The notes beneath the pieces are model-generated. The model searched no databases, was not told the DNA's origin, and saw only the letters and a list, made by a program, of their open reading frames with translations. DNA of 47,631 nt. Source: GH45 sp046704385 (GTDB taxonomy: Bacteria; Bacteroidota; Bacteroidia; Bacteroidales; SZUA-534). Location: assembly GCA_046704385.1 (NCBI GenBank), contig JBJKSB010000049.1, forward strand, positions 1 through 47,631, read 5' to 3'. Shown one piece after another: positions 1 through 8,115 of this stretch. The position numbers and the translations under genes are program-made. Numbering within the stretch: the stretch's first letter is position 1; the number at the start of each line of letters is the position of its first letter.

Positions 1-14
1 CTGGCCAGGAAAAA

Positions 15-64
15 TCGTCGCAAGTAGTAAAATTTAATTGGAATAGTACATTTTATTGCGACGA
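15..64. repeat. Inverted repeat, 9-bp arms
   Basis: The arm TCGTCGCAA at 15-23 is matched by its exact reverse complement at 56-64, with 32 AT-rich bases between. A second small palindrome, GTGCA-TATAT-TGCAC, follows at 91-105. No gene is visible in 1-251, so these structures make up most of what can be described there. They could be a degraded mobile or REP-like element, or a 3' structure belonging to a gene outside the window. Confidence 0.4.
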
Positions 65-140
65 AATTCACTGACTCATCATTATAGCGCGTGCATATAT
101 TGCACATTTTAAGCAACTTATATCTTAGCTTGAGAGCCTG

Positions 141-159
141 TTCCGAACTTGTTTCGGAA
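141..159. repeat. Small hairpin TTCCGAA/TTCGGAA
   Basis: A 7-bp perfect stem (141-147 with 153-159) encloses a 5-base loop. The segment CTGTTCCGAACTT around 139-150 resembles, with one difference, a stretch on the opposite strand near 43016-43030, so both may be pieces of one dispersed intergenic repeat. There is no T-run, so it is not a convincing terminator. Confidence 0.35.
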
Positions 160-225
160 GGATTATAGGGGTGACTTTGTTTAAATTGCAAATCCTGCAA
201 CTGTATGTTTAGTTTAGGCCTTTTA

Positions 226-242
226 ACCGGCAAGATGCCGGT
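226..242 (-). terminator. Possible weak terminator of the Nudix regulator gene
   Basis: ACCGGC-(5-base loop)-GCCGGT lies about 10 bases past the stop codon of the minus-strand regulator gene. The 6-bp GC-rich stem position suits a transcript end, but the bases after it on the minus strand are TAAAAGG rather than a T-run. It may instead be a 3' stabilising structure. Confidence 0.4.
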
Positions 243-251
243 GGTACACTT

Positions 252-941
252 TTAAAACTTAACTATCCGATCGTAATTATTATGATCGATATTTTCCTTG
301 AATTTGTAATAATAGGCTCCCCGTTTTGAGGTGCTGGTTTGTTTTATTGACAACCGGTCGAGGACTTTTAATGAGGCTATTTTTTTTCGGAAATTTCCGG
401 CATCAAAATTACGCTGGAAAATGGCATTATACAGGTTGTTGAGTTGTGTCAGGGTAAATAAATCAGGCAATAGATCCTGGCCAATAAGCTCGTAAGTTGC
501 CTTATGCTGTAATTTTTTCAATGCCTGCTCAACCATTTCGGTATGATCAAAAACAAGTTTTGGAATATCTGAAATGGAGAACCAACTTCCTCCCCGTTTG
601 GTCACAAGGTCTTTATCGTACTCATTAATCCTGATCAAAGAATAAAAAGCCTGGCTGATCACCCTGCCCCCCGGGTCCCGGTTAACTTCCGAAAATCCGC
701 CCACCTGTTCCAGGAAAATATCCTCAAGCCCTACTGTCAGCTTCAGAACCCTTCGCGCAGCCATTTCCATCGATTCATCCTGCTGCACAAATCCGCCCAT
801 CAACGACCAGTCTTTTAATTGTGGTTCAAATCTTCGTGGATATAACAATAGCTTTAGGTCATCATTTTCGTATCCGAAAATCACACAGTCGATAGCTACA
901 TAAAATTTAGGCTGCTTATTATATATATCGTTGGTCACCAT
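252..941 (-). CDS. Nudix-fold transcriptional regulator, AraR/NrtR-like (catalytically degenerate)
   Basis: A 229-residue protein with an N-terminal Nudix-like domain (about 10-145) and a C-terminal winged-helix DNA-binding region (about 155-225). The Nudix box is present in outline (G50, E56, R64, G71), but the catalytic glutamates of the REUXEE core are V65, L68 and T69, so pyrophosphohydrolase activity is unlikely. The whole sequence resembles the Bacteroidetes NrtR-type regulators that include AraR, the arabinose-responsive repressor of Bacteroides; there the dead Nudix domain senses a sugar. It is the last gene of the esterase/GH3 block, 153 bases beyond the esterase stop, and has its own promoter-like box. 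It likely gives sugar-dependent control of this locus in addition to the hybrid two-component system at the other end. The ligand is not shown by the sequence; arabinose is only a family-based guess. Confidence 0.85.
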   Translation of the reverse strand: MVTNDIYNKQPKFYVAIDCVIFGYENDDLKLLLYPRRFEPQLKDWSLMGGFVQQDESMEMAARRVLKLTVGLEDIFLEQVGGFSEVNRDPGGRVISQAFYSLIRINEYDKDLVTKRGGSWFSISDIPKLVFDHTEMVEQALKKLQHKATYELIGQDLLPDLFTLTQLNNLYNAIFQRNFDAGNFRKKIASLKVLDRLSIKQTSTSKRGAYYYKFKENIDHNNYDRIVKF

Positions 942-959
942 GCCAAAATTGCTTTAGAA

Positions 960-976
960 CAAAAATAGTACTTTTT
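960..976 (-). promoter_or_regulatory. Candidate -7 box and overlapping palindrome of the Nudix regulator
   Basis: On the minus strand 967-960 reads TATTTTTG, matching the Bacteroidota -7 consensus TAnnTTTG, about 20 bases before the start codon. A TTTG (994-991) lies 23 bases further upstream, slightly beyond the usual 19-21 spacing. The box overlaps an AAATAGTACTTTTT near-palindrome (963-976, one central mismatch), which is where an autoregulatory operator would be expected. Operator assignment is inference. Confidence 0.4.
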
Positions 977-1094
977 ACAATTAATAAAATCAAATAAAAA
1001 ATACTTTTCTTATCCTTTTTATCAGGCGATAGGGCTAAATTATTTGATTATATGCTTATTAGCTATTATGAAAAATTAAATATGTCTCAAAATA

Positions 1095-2666
1095 TCAGGG
1101 TTTTTGATTCATATTTTCGAGGTAAAATCCTTCTAAAAATTTCAATCGCTTTAGATAGGGTATTTGTTTTAATTTCAGGGTTTCACCCAAAAACATGGTG
1201 GAATATGCATCCGGCTGACAGGGTGACCATTCCGGTAAACCCGGACCGTTCGGATTCCCGTTGGTGGCAAAGTTCACCCAATAATCAGACATTTCATCAG
1301 CCAACTTATGATCAGCTTCCTGCCAGGGGCGTATTTTGCTTATTTTTAAATTATTATAGGCATACGGTACTTCTCCTGTATGAAATGCCCCATAATCTTT
1401 CTGTCCCTCGCCAAACGGCAACCTACGGGTAAACTGATACATAAATACTTTTGATTTCCCGGTTTGGTTTTGCAGATTCATCCAATGAAAAGCCTGAATT
1501 CCAAAGGTTTTCAAACTACTTAAAATTTCCTGTGATTCTTGTGCCTGCTCATCAGTATTCCCAGGGAAATACTGTAAAAATAAATCAGCCTTTTCTTTAT
1601 ACAAGTCTTTGGTTGCAGCCACATAATCTTCAGATTTCATGGGTGGTCCACCCAATCCTTCATTTGCATTCCATCCTGTTAAAACAGGCACATCATTTTG
1701 TTCCCCGTTTTCAAAAATTTCATGCATGCTTTTAGGTAAAACATATCCATCAATTACAGGTCCGGAAATCGTTTGTATTTTGAGTAATGAATCGGCCGGA
1801 ATTTGTCTTAGCTGCTTTATATCTGAAGCTCCCGCTTTTTCTGCAAAAGATAGTCCTGACTGTTCTGCTTCCTTAAGTGAGCCATTTCTTGAAAACCTTC
1901 CGGTGGGTAATACGGCTCCTCCACTTTCAGCAATAGCACGATGAAACAAGCCTTTAGCCAATGGTGAGGCTACCAGAAAATTAACACTAAATGCCCCGGC
2001 TGATTGTCCCGCGATTGTCACATTGGAAGGATCGCCCCCGAAAGCTTTTATATTCTCTTGTACCCATTTTAAGGCTTCAATCTGATCGAGTAACCCATAA
2101 TTTCCGGAAGCTTTATTGGGCGATTCAGCCGTTAATTCCGGATGCGCCAAAAATCCGAATATTCCCAAACGGTAATTGATCGTTACAAATACCAACCCTT
2201 TTTTAGCCATTTCAACTCCATCATAAACCGGCACTGAACCTGATCCGGACATAAAAGCTCCGCCATGAATAAAAACCAAAACCGGTCGTTTTTCCTTGTT
2301 GTTTTTTGCACCTGTCCAAACATTCAGATAGAGGCAATCTTCACTTAACGGTTTGGCTGGTGCAATAAATTCGCTGGTCCACATCGAAAAAGGTTCCGGT
2401 TTACCCTGCATAGCACTGGGGCCAAATTCAGTGCAATTTTTAATTCCATTCCAGGACTTAACCTGTTGTGGGGCTTTCCACCTCAAATCACCCGTGGGTG
2501 GTGCAGCAAAAGGTACTCCTTTAAATGCATATATATCTGATTGATCATCGTGAATGCCTTGAATCTTTCCTTCTTCAACCTTAATTATTTCGCTTAAGGA
2601 ACTTTGCTTCACAGAACAGCCGGCAAGCAGAACTATCAGAATAATTGGTAAAAATGCAAATTTCAT
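1095..2666 (-). CDS. Type-B carboxylesterase, lipoprotein (1 of 4)
   Basis: A 523-residue alpha/beta-hydrolase of the carboxylesterase type-B (COesterase) family, which cleaves carboxylic esters. The signal peptide ends in a lipobox (LLAGC, Cys17), so it is probably anchored to a membrane, perhaps on the cell surface. The oxyanion-hole HGG is at 134-136, the nucleophile Ser222 in GQSAGA, the acid Glu336 in NANEG and the histidine His429 in GAFHTGE, so the triad is complete. It follows the downstream GH3 gene by 63 bases, with a hairpin between, and precedes the Nudix regulator. Of the four type-B esterases here it is the only one with GQSAGA rather than G(Q/E)SGGG, so it may have a different acyl preference. 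The natural substrate is unknown; removal of acyl decorations from a glycan or glycoside is inferred from context. Confidence 0.88.
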   Translation of the reverse strand: MKFAFLPIILIVLLAGCSVKQSSLSEIIKVEEGKIQGIHDDQSDIYAFKGVPFAAPPTGDLRWKAPQQVKSWNGIKNCTEFGPSAMQGKPEPFSMWTSEFIAPAKPLSEDCLYLNVWTGAKNNKEKRPVLVFIHGGAFMSGSGSVPVYDGVEMAKKGLVFVTINYRLGIFGFLAHPELTAESPNKASGNYGLLDQIEALKWVQENIKAFGGDPSNVTIAGQSAGAFSVNFLVASPLAKGLFHRAIAESGGAVLPTGRFSRNGSLKEAEQSGLSFAEKAGASDIKQLRQIPADSLLKIQTISGPVIDGYVLPKSMHEIFENGEQNDVPVLTGWNANEGLGGPPMKSEDYVAATKDLYKEKADLFLQYFPGNTDEQAQESQEILSSLKTFGIQAFHWMNLQNQTGKSKVFMYQFTRRLPFGEGQKDYGAFHTGEVPYAYNNLKISKIRPWQEADHKLADEMSDYWVNFATNGNPNGPGLPEWSPCQPDAYSTMFLGETLKLKQIPYLKRLKFLEGFYLENMNQKP

Positions 2667-2681
2667 GGTATAAAGATTTTA

Positions 2682-2714
2682 AACTCTACGAGGGTTTGTA
2701 ACCCTCGTAGAGTT
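2682..2714 (-). terminator. 15-bp perfect hairpin after GH3 gene (copy A)
   Basis: AACTCTACGAGGGTT (2682-2696) pairs perfectly with 2700-2714 around a 3-base loop, starting 15 bases after the stop of the GH3 gene. The same stem occurs at the same distance behind the other GH3 gene (5613-5645). No strong T-run follows on the minus strand, so it may act as a processing or stabilising structure, or be a dispersed palindromic repeat, rather than a full terminator. Confidence 0.6.
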
Positions 2715-2729
2715 GTCAAAGTAAATAAT

Positions 2730-5162
2730 TTATTTTCTGGTTAATCTGTCAATATTCTCCTGGGGAGCCAGAGCTTTGCTAACCGTTCCGGCATTTATCT
2801 CATTGTCAACCGTAAATGTTCCCGTTTGCTCAATTTTTGCCGATGAAGCTCCCACCTTAAGTGCATACTCACCCGGTTCTATTATCCAACTGGAAGTAGA
2901 TTCATCAAATGAAGCGAGATCCATTTCCCCAATCGTAAAATTCATGGTTTGCATTTCGCCAGAATTCAATTCTTTGGTCTTTGCAAAAGCTACGAGCGTT
3001 TCAGCTGGTTTTTCCAACTTACCTTTCGGAGCTGTCACATAAATTTGTACAACTTCTTTACCGACCGTCGAACCGGTATTTTTAACATCAACCGACACCT
3101 TAATTTCATTGGTAAAACTGTTGTTACTAAGCTTTAGGTTACTAAATTCAAAGTTGGTATATGAAAGTCCATAACCAAATTCATAGGATACCGGTACTTC
3201 AAAACTTGTATAATACCTGTAACCCACATAAATATCCTCTTTGTAAACCACTTTCCATGGTACACGTCGCCTGTGTGAAAATCCGGATAAATCTTTAGTG
3301 TCATCTTTTTTATCCGATTGAATCTCCTCGCCCGGGAAGTTTTTGGCAGTGGGGCAATCCTCGTATGATACGGGCCATGTTACCGCAAGTCTTCCTGACG
3401 GATCCACTTTTCCGGTTAACACATCCATAACTGAATTACCGGCTTCCTGTCCCGGTTGCCATGCACAGAGAATGGCATCAGGTATTTTGTTCCATGTAGC
3501 AGTTTCAATAACTCCACCCGTATTTATAATTACTATCGCCTTTTTGCCAACAGACTGGAAAGCCTCTGATACGTTTTTAATTAAGGCCTGTTCGGTATCC
3601 GTTAAATAAAAATCACCGGGTTTGGCCTGGCGATCACTACCTTCTCCTGAATTTCGACCAATGGTTATCAGGGCCACATCGCAACTATCAGCAGTATTTT
3701 TTGCCAATTCAGGATTAACCTCCATTTCAGGCACCGGTATTTTACCACGAAACCAATTATTTTCCTTCGGCATTTTCTCTCTTTCATCTTTTATATATCC
3801 ATCATAAATGTCGCTTAATTCCTTATTTACAGCAAGGTTTGCGTTTTCGATTCCCTGAATCAATGAAATAGTATAAGCCTCATTAACATCACCACTCCCG
3901 GTTCCTCCTGAAATAAAATCGTAGGATGTGGTTCCAAACACTGCAATATTTTTGATGTCCGATGAAAGTGGCAGGGCATTATTTTTATTTTCGAGTAACA
4001 CCATACCGTCAGAAGCAACCTGACGGGTAACCTGGGCATGGGCTTTTAAGTCAGGATTATTGGTGATTTGAATCCCTTTCTGTTTTGGCGATTTCATCAT
4101 AATAGTTAAAACCCTGGCCAGATTCTGGTCAAGCACACTCTCTTCCAAACGGCCATCATTCACGGCTGCTATCAGATCTTCAATTTGTTTTGATCGTCCT
4201 GGCATAATTAAATCATTACCAGCTTTCATCTGGGCAACCACATCGCTGCCTCCGCCCCAGTCAGTCATTACATAACCTTTAAATCCCCAATCGTTGCGCA
4301 GGATTTTAGTCAGCAAATCGTTGCTTTCCGAAGTATAAACCCCATTGATTTTATTGTATGATGACATTACGGTTCTTGGTTGAGCTTCTTTCACTGCAAT
4401 TTCAAAACCTTTAAGATACAACTCCCTTAAGGCTCTTTCGCTAACAACAGTATTTACAGATGCCCGGTAAGTTTCCTGATTATTACAGGCAAAGTGCTTG
4501 ATAGATGTTCCCACACCATTGGATTGTATTCCATTTACCATAGCTGCTGCCATCTTTCCTGTTACCAGAGGATCTTCAGAATAATACTCAAAATTTCGTC
4601 CGCAAAGCGGGTCACGTTGCAGGTTCATACCCGGACCTAAAAGCACATCAGCATTGTATTCCAATACTTCGTTGCCCATAGCCTTGCCCACTTCGTTTAC
4701 CAGGTCGGTGTCCCAGGTTGAAGCCAACAGGGTGGCTATGGGAAAAGCTGTACAATAATAGGTCCGGTCCTCGTCTTTACGCTTAGGTGCAATACGCAAC
4801 CCGGCCGGTCCGTCAGCCAAAACCTGTGTTGTTATACCTAATTCCGGAAATTCAGCAGAAAATCCTGCGGCTCCCGGTAATTCCTTTCTGACTTTTTTTG
4901 CCATCTCGTTGTAAGCCGTATCTTTAATCACTGGAGCCGGTCGGTTATACTTTTTAGCAATAGAATCAGGCAACACATATTGTGCTCTTGTGCCAATTAA
5001 CAACTCTGCCTTTTGTTTCAATGTCATTTTAGCAATGATGGAATCGACTTTCTCTGCATCGGTATCCTTTTTGGCGCCAGTACACTGGATCATACTTCCA
5101 AAAAGAGCCAGAATAAAGGCTATTCTGAACCATTTGTTTGTGTGTGAGTTTTTAAGTTTCAT
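2730..5162 (-). CDS. GH3 family beta-glycosidase, lipoprotein (copy 1)
   Basis: An 810-residue GH3 enzyme expected to release beta-linked glucose or xylose from non-reducing ends. The lipobox MIQC (Cys27) follows an N-terminal hydrophobic stretch. Seen in order: the N-terminal (beta/alpha)8 domain with ADGPAGLR (116-123), GRNFEYYSEDP (188-198), KHF (221-223 region) and the nucleophile Asp301 in VMTDWGG; then the alpha/beta sandwich with the likely acid/base Glu507 in GRNSGEGSDR; then a C-terminal fibronectin-III-like domain (about 675-785). All key residues are present. It is a tandem duplicate of the gene at 5661-8102, the two proteins being near-identical over long stretches. The 498-base gap upstream suggests it may have its own promoter. 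Beta-glucosidase versus beta-xylosidase cannot be decided from sequence alone; the acid/base motif resembles beta-glucosidases. Confidence 0.92.
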   Translation of the reverse strand: MKLKNSHTNKWFRIAFILALFGSMIQCTGAKKDTDAEKVDSIIAKMTLKQKAELLIGTRAQYVLPDSIAKKYNRPAPVIKDTAYNEMAKKVRKELPGAAGFSAEFPELGITTQVLADGPAGLRIAPKRKDEDRTYYCTAFPIATLLASTWDTDLVNEVGKAMGNEVLEYNADVLLGPGMNLQRDPLCGRNFEYYSEDPLVTGKMAAAMVNGIQSNGVGTSIKHFACNNQETYRASVNTVVSERALRELYLKGFEIAVKEAQPRTVMSSYNKINGVYTSESNDLLTKILRNDWGFKGYVMTDWGGGSDVVAQMKAGNDLIMPGRSKQIEDLIAAVNDGRLEESVLDQNLARVLTIMMKSPKQKGIQITNNPDLKAHAQVTRQVASDGMVLLENKNNALPLSSDIKNIAVFGTTSYDFISGGTGSGDVNEAYTISLIQGIENANLAVNKELSDIYDGYIKDEREKMPKENNWFRGKIPVPEMEVNPELAKNTADSCDVALITIGRNSGEGSDRQAKPGDFYLTDTEQALIKNVSEAFQSVGKKAIVIINTGGVIETATWNKIPDAILCAWQPGQEAGNSVMDVLTGKVDPSGRLAVTWPVSYEDCPTAKNFPGEEIQSDKKDDTKDLSGFSHRRRVPWKVVYKEDIYVGYRYYTSFEVPVSYEFGYGLSYTNFEFSNLKLSNNSFTNEIKVSVDVKNTGSTVGKEVVQIYVTAPKGKLEKPAETLVAFAKTKELNSGEMQTMNFTIGEMDLASFDESTSSWIIEPGEYALKVGASSAKIEQTGTFTVDNEINAGTVSKALAPQENIDRLTRK

Positions 5163-5468
5163 AGTTATGAGTTTTACAATAATTAAATTTTTTTTATAGG
5201 GTCTTTCTTAGTATATTACAAGGTATTGTGCCATTATGTCCTAATGATTCAATATGAAATAACACAACTTTGCATCCTAAAGTCTATGTTTTAATAAATT
5301 ATTGGTGCCTATGCTAAGCCTTATCAAATTTTTTGTGATTCGCGTAAAATTATACCCACAGCTAAATATACATGAAATTTATAGTTTTTAAAAATTCTAC
5401 ATATAATCGGGACGCGACTCAGAACTAAAATCCGCAGGTCTCTTTCACAATTAGTAGATAATTATCGG

Positions 5469-5580
5469 ATGACAACTAAAATAAAAGCACCAAAAGAATT
5501 GAACGAATTACCTATAAATCAACAAGTCCGATGACTTGCGGAAATAAGGTTAAAGTCGCACTCCGATTTAACACCAGAAT
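5469..5580 (+). pseudogene. Possible small gene remnant
   Basis: An ATG at 5469 opens 21 sense codons with protein-like composition (beginning MTTKIKAPKELNELP) before a TGA at 5532-5534. The same frame then continues for another 15 sense codons to a TAG at 5580. This could be the relic of a short gene interrupted by a stop, or chance. No family was recognised. Confidence 0.2.
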
Positions 5581-5612
5581 AGTGTCCACAAATATTAAAA
5601 GGAATATAATGA

Positions 5613-5645
5613 AACTCTACGAGGGTTCGGAACCCTCGTAGAGTT
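5613..5645 (-). terminator. 15-bp perfect hairpin after GH3 gene (copy B)
   Basis: AACTCTACGAGGGTT (5613-5627) pairs perfectly with 5631-5645 around a CGG loop, 15 bases past the stop of the GH3 gene at 5661-8102. The stem is identical to the one at 2682-2714, differing only in the loop, and the sequence between stop and stem is also similar. This indicates the duplicated unit included the 3' flank. There is no clear T-run. Confidence 0.6.
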
Positions 5646-5660
5646 ATCAAAAAGGATAAT

Positions 5661-8102
5661 TTATTTTCTGGTTAATCTGTCAATATTTTCCTGAGGAGCG
5701 AGAGCATTGCTGACAACCCCGGCATTTATTTCCTTATCAACTTTAAAAGTACCGGTTTGCTGAATTTTTGTCGATGAGTCTCCCACTTTAAGTGTGTATT
5801 CACCCGGTTCAATAATCCAGCTGGAAGTAGACTCATCAAATGAAGCCAAATCCATTTCTCCTACGGTAAAATTCATGGTTTGCATTTCACCCGGATTCAA
5901 TTCTTTGGTCTTTCCAAAAGCTACAAGTACTTCAGCCGGTTTTTCCAATTTACCTTTTGGAGCAGCATCATAAACCTGCACAACCTCTTTACCAGCTGTC
6001 GCTCCTGTGTTTTTAACATCGACCGACACCTTGATTTTACCAGCAAAACTATTGTTGCTAAGCTTTATATTGCTGTATTCAAAGTTGGTATATGAAAGTC
6101 CATAGCCAAATTCATAGGATACGGGCACTTCAAAACTCGAATAATATCTGTAACCTACATAAATATCTTCCTTATAAACCACTTTCCAGGGAACGCGGCG
6201 CATAAAAGAAAATCCGGATAAATCTTTCGCATCGTCTTTCTTATCAATTTCGATAGCTTCGCCCGGAAAGTTTTTAGCTGTCGGACTATCCTCGTATAAA
6301 ACAGGCCATGTAACTGCCAGTTTCCCTGATGGATTTACTTTTCCGGTCAGCACATCCATAACTGAATTGCCGGCTTCCTGTCCCGGTTGCCAGGCACAAA
6401 GTACGGCATCGGGTAGTTTGTTCCAGGTAGCTGTTTCAACTACACCACCCACGTTTAGAATTACAATGGCTTTTTTACCTACAGCCTGAAATGCTTCAGA
6501 CACATTCTTAATTAAAGCCTTTTCAGTATCGGTCAGATAAAAGTCACCGGGTGTGGGTTGCCGGTCCTGACCTTCACCTGAATTACGACCAATGGTTATC
6601 AAAGCCACATCGCAATTGTTGGCAGCTTTTTTGGCCAGTTCAGGCTTAAGGTCCATTTCAGCTACCGGAATTTTTCCACCCAACAGTGCTGCCAGCCAAT
6701 TATTTGTTTGCTGTTTCTTGGCCCGTTCACTTTTAATATATGCATTATAAATAGTGCTTAATTCTTCATCAACCGCAAGGTTAGCATTTTCAATCCCCTG
6801 GATTAATGAAACAGTGTAAGCTTCGTTTACGTCGCCACTCCCGGTTCCCCCTGAAATAAAATCGTATGATGTGGTTCCAAACACAGCTATATTTTTTATA
6901 TCAGACGATAGCGGCAATGCATTGTTTTTATTTTCAAGCAATACCATACCTTCCGATGCAGCCTGACGGGTAACTTCGGCATGAGCCTTTAAGTCGGGGT
7001 TATTGGTTACCTGAATGCCTTTTTGTTTAGGCGATTCCATCATAATATTTAAAATCCTGGCCAGATTCTGATCGAGCACACTCTCTTCCAAACGGCCATC
7101 ATTTACCGCTGCAATCAAATCTTCAACCTGTTTGGGTTGTCCGGGCATGATTAAATCGTTACCTGCCTTCATCTGGGCAACCACATCGCTACCTCCACCC
7201 CAATCGGTCATTACGTAGCCTTTAAAGCCCCAGTCGTTACGTAAAATTTTAGTCAGTAAATCATTGCTTTCCGAAGCATATACCCCGTTAATTTTATTGT
7301 ACGATGACATTACCGTCCGAGGCTGAGCCTCCTTTACGGCAATTTCGAAGCTTTTGAGATATAATTCCCGCAATGCTCTTTGACTAACTATAGTATTTAC
7401 CGATAAACGATTGGTTTCCTGATTGTTGGCTGCAAAATGCTTGATGGAGGTTCCAATCCCGTTGGATTGTATTCCTTTTACCATGGCAGCCGCCATTTTA
7501 CCAGTAACCAACGGATCTTCTGAATAGTACTCAAAATTTCGTCCGCAAAGCGGATCGCGTTGCAGGTTCATAGCAGGACCCAATAATACATCCGCATTAT
7601 ATTCCAGCACTTCGTTTCCCATAGCCTTACCCACTTCATTTACCAGATCAGTATCCCAGGTAGAAGCCAGTAAAGTAGCTATTGGGAAAGCTGTACAATA
7701 ATAGGTTTTATCCTCACCTTTCCGTTTGGGTGAAATTCGCAACCCGGCAGGGCCATCTGCCAATACTTGAGTTGTTACACCTAAATCAGGATATTCAGCA
7801 GTAAAACCTGCTGCACCAGGCAGTTCCTTCCTGATTTTTTCCACCATGTCATGATAGACTGTATCTTTAATCTCAGGTTCCGGACGGTTAAATTTTTTAG
7901 CAATAGAATCAGGCAGCTCAAAATACATACCTGTCCCGATTAGCAACTCAGCCTTTTGTTTCAAGGTCATTTGGGCAATAATGGAATTAATTTTTTCTTT
8001 ATTATCCTTTTTTGCTCCGGTACATTGAATTAATCCTCCCAATAAAGCAATAGTAAAGGCTAATCTGAACCATTTGTTTGTACGTAAATTTTTAAGTTTC
8101 AT
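5661..8102 (-). CDS. GH3 family beta-glycosidase, lipoprotein (copy 2)
   Basis: An 813-residue GH3 enzyme, paralogue of the one at 2730-5162. The lipobox is LIQC (Cys27). The nucleophile is Asp300 in VMTDWGG, the probable acid/base Glu510 in GRNSGEGQDR, and a C-terminal fibronectin-III-like domain is present. Compared with copy 1 it lacks one residue near the N-terminus and carries four extra residues around 465 (WLAALLGGK in place of WFRGK), in the loop before the acid/base region. This could alter the substrate entrance. The start codon lies 13 bases after the upstream carboxylesterase stop, so it is in that operon. Activity on beta-glucosides or beta-xylosides freed by the neighbouring esterases is the likely role. 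Confidence 0.92.
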   Translation of the reverse strand: MKLKNLRTNKWFRLAFTIALLGGLIQCTGAKKDNKEKINSIIAQMTLKQKAELLIGTGMYFELPDSIAKKFNRPEPEIKDTVYHDMVEKIRKELPGAAGFTAEYPDLGVTTQVLADGPAGLRISPKRKGEDKTYYCTAFPIATLLASTWDTDLVNEVGKAMGNEVLEYNADVLLGPAMNLQRDPLCGRNFEYYSEDPLVTGKMAAAMVKGIQSNGIGTSIKHFAANNQETNRLSVNTIVSQRALRELYLKSFEIAVKEAQPRTVMSSYNKINGVYASESNDLLTKILRNDWGFKGYVMTDWGGGSDVVAQMKAGNDLIMPGQPKQVEDLIAAVNDGRLEESVLDQNLARILNIMMESPKQKGIQVTNNPDLKAHAEVTRQAASEGMVLLENKNNALPLSSDIKNIAVFGTTSYDFISGGTGSGDVNEAYTVSLIQGIENANLAVDEELSTIYNAYIKSERAKKQQTNNWLAALLGGKIPVAEMDLKPELAKKAANNCDVALITIGRNSGEGQDRQPTPGDFYLTDTEKALIKNVSEAFQAVGKKAIVILNVGGVVETATWNKLPDAVLCAWQPGQEAGNSVMDVLTGKVNPSGKLAVTWPVLYEDSPTAKNFPGEAIEIDKKDDAKDLSGFSFMRRVPWKVVYKEDIYVGYRYYSSFEVPVSYEFGYGLSYTNFEYSNIKLSNNSFAGKIKVSVDVKNTGATAGKEVVQVYDAAPKGKLEKPAEVLVAFGKTKELNPGEMQTMNFTVGEMDLASFDESTSSWIIEPGEYTLKVGDSSTKIQQTGTFKVDKEINAGVVSNALAPQENIDRLTRK

Positions 8103-8115
8103 TTTTTAGTTGTTT

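Larger units (their letters stand above)
5163..5660. other. Intergenic region between the GH3 duplicates
   Basis: These 498 bases hold no convincing complete gene. Contents seen: the 15-bp hairpin of the upstream GH3 gene (5613-5645); an AT-rich stretch at about 5163-5400 that would contain any promoter for the downstream GH3 gene, although no TAnnTTTG box stands out on the minus strand; and a short plus-strand coding-like remnant at 5469-5580. Confidence 0.6.

Noticed and set aside
1052..1944. Plus-strand frames opposite the type-B carboxylesterase gene
   Set aside because: They are antisense to a clear enzyme gene with a complete triad and show no domain-like pattern or signal peptide. The many other frames opposite or inside the large genes were rejected on the same grounds.
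2682..2714. Canonical rho-independent terminator
   Set aside because: The stem is excellent but no T-run follows on the minus strand, so only a qualified terminator/processing call is made.
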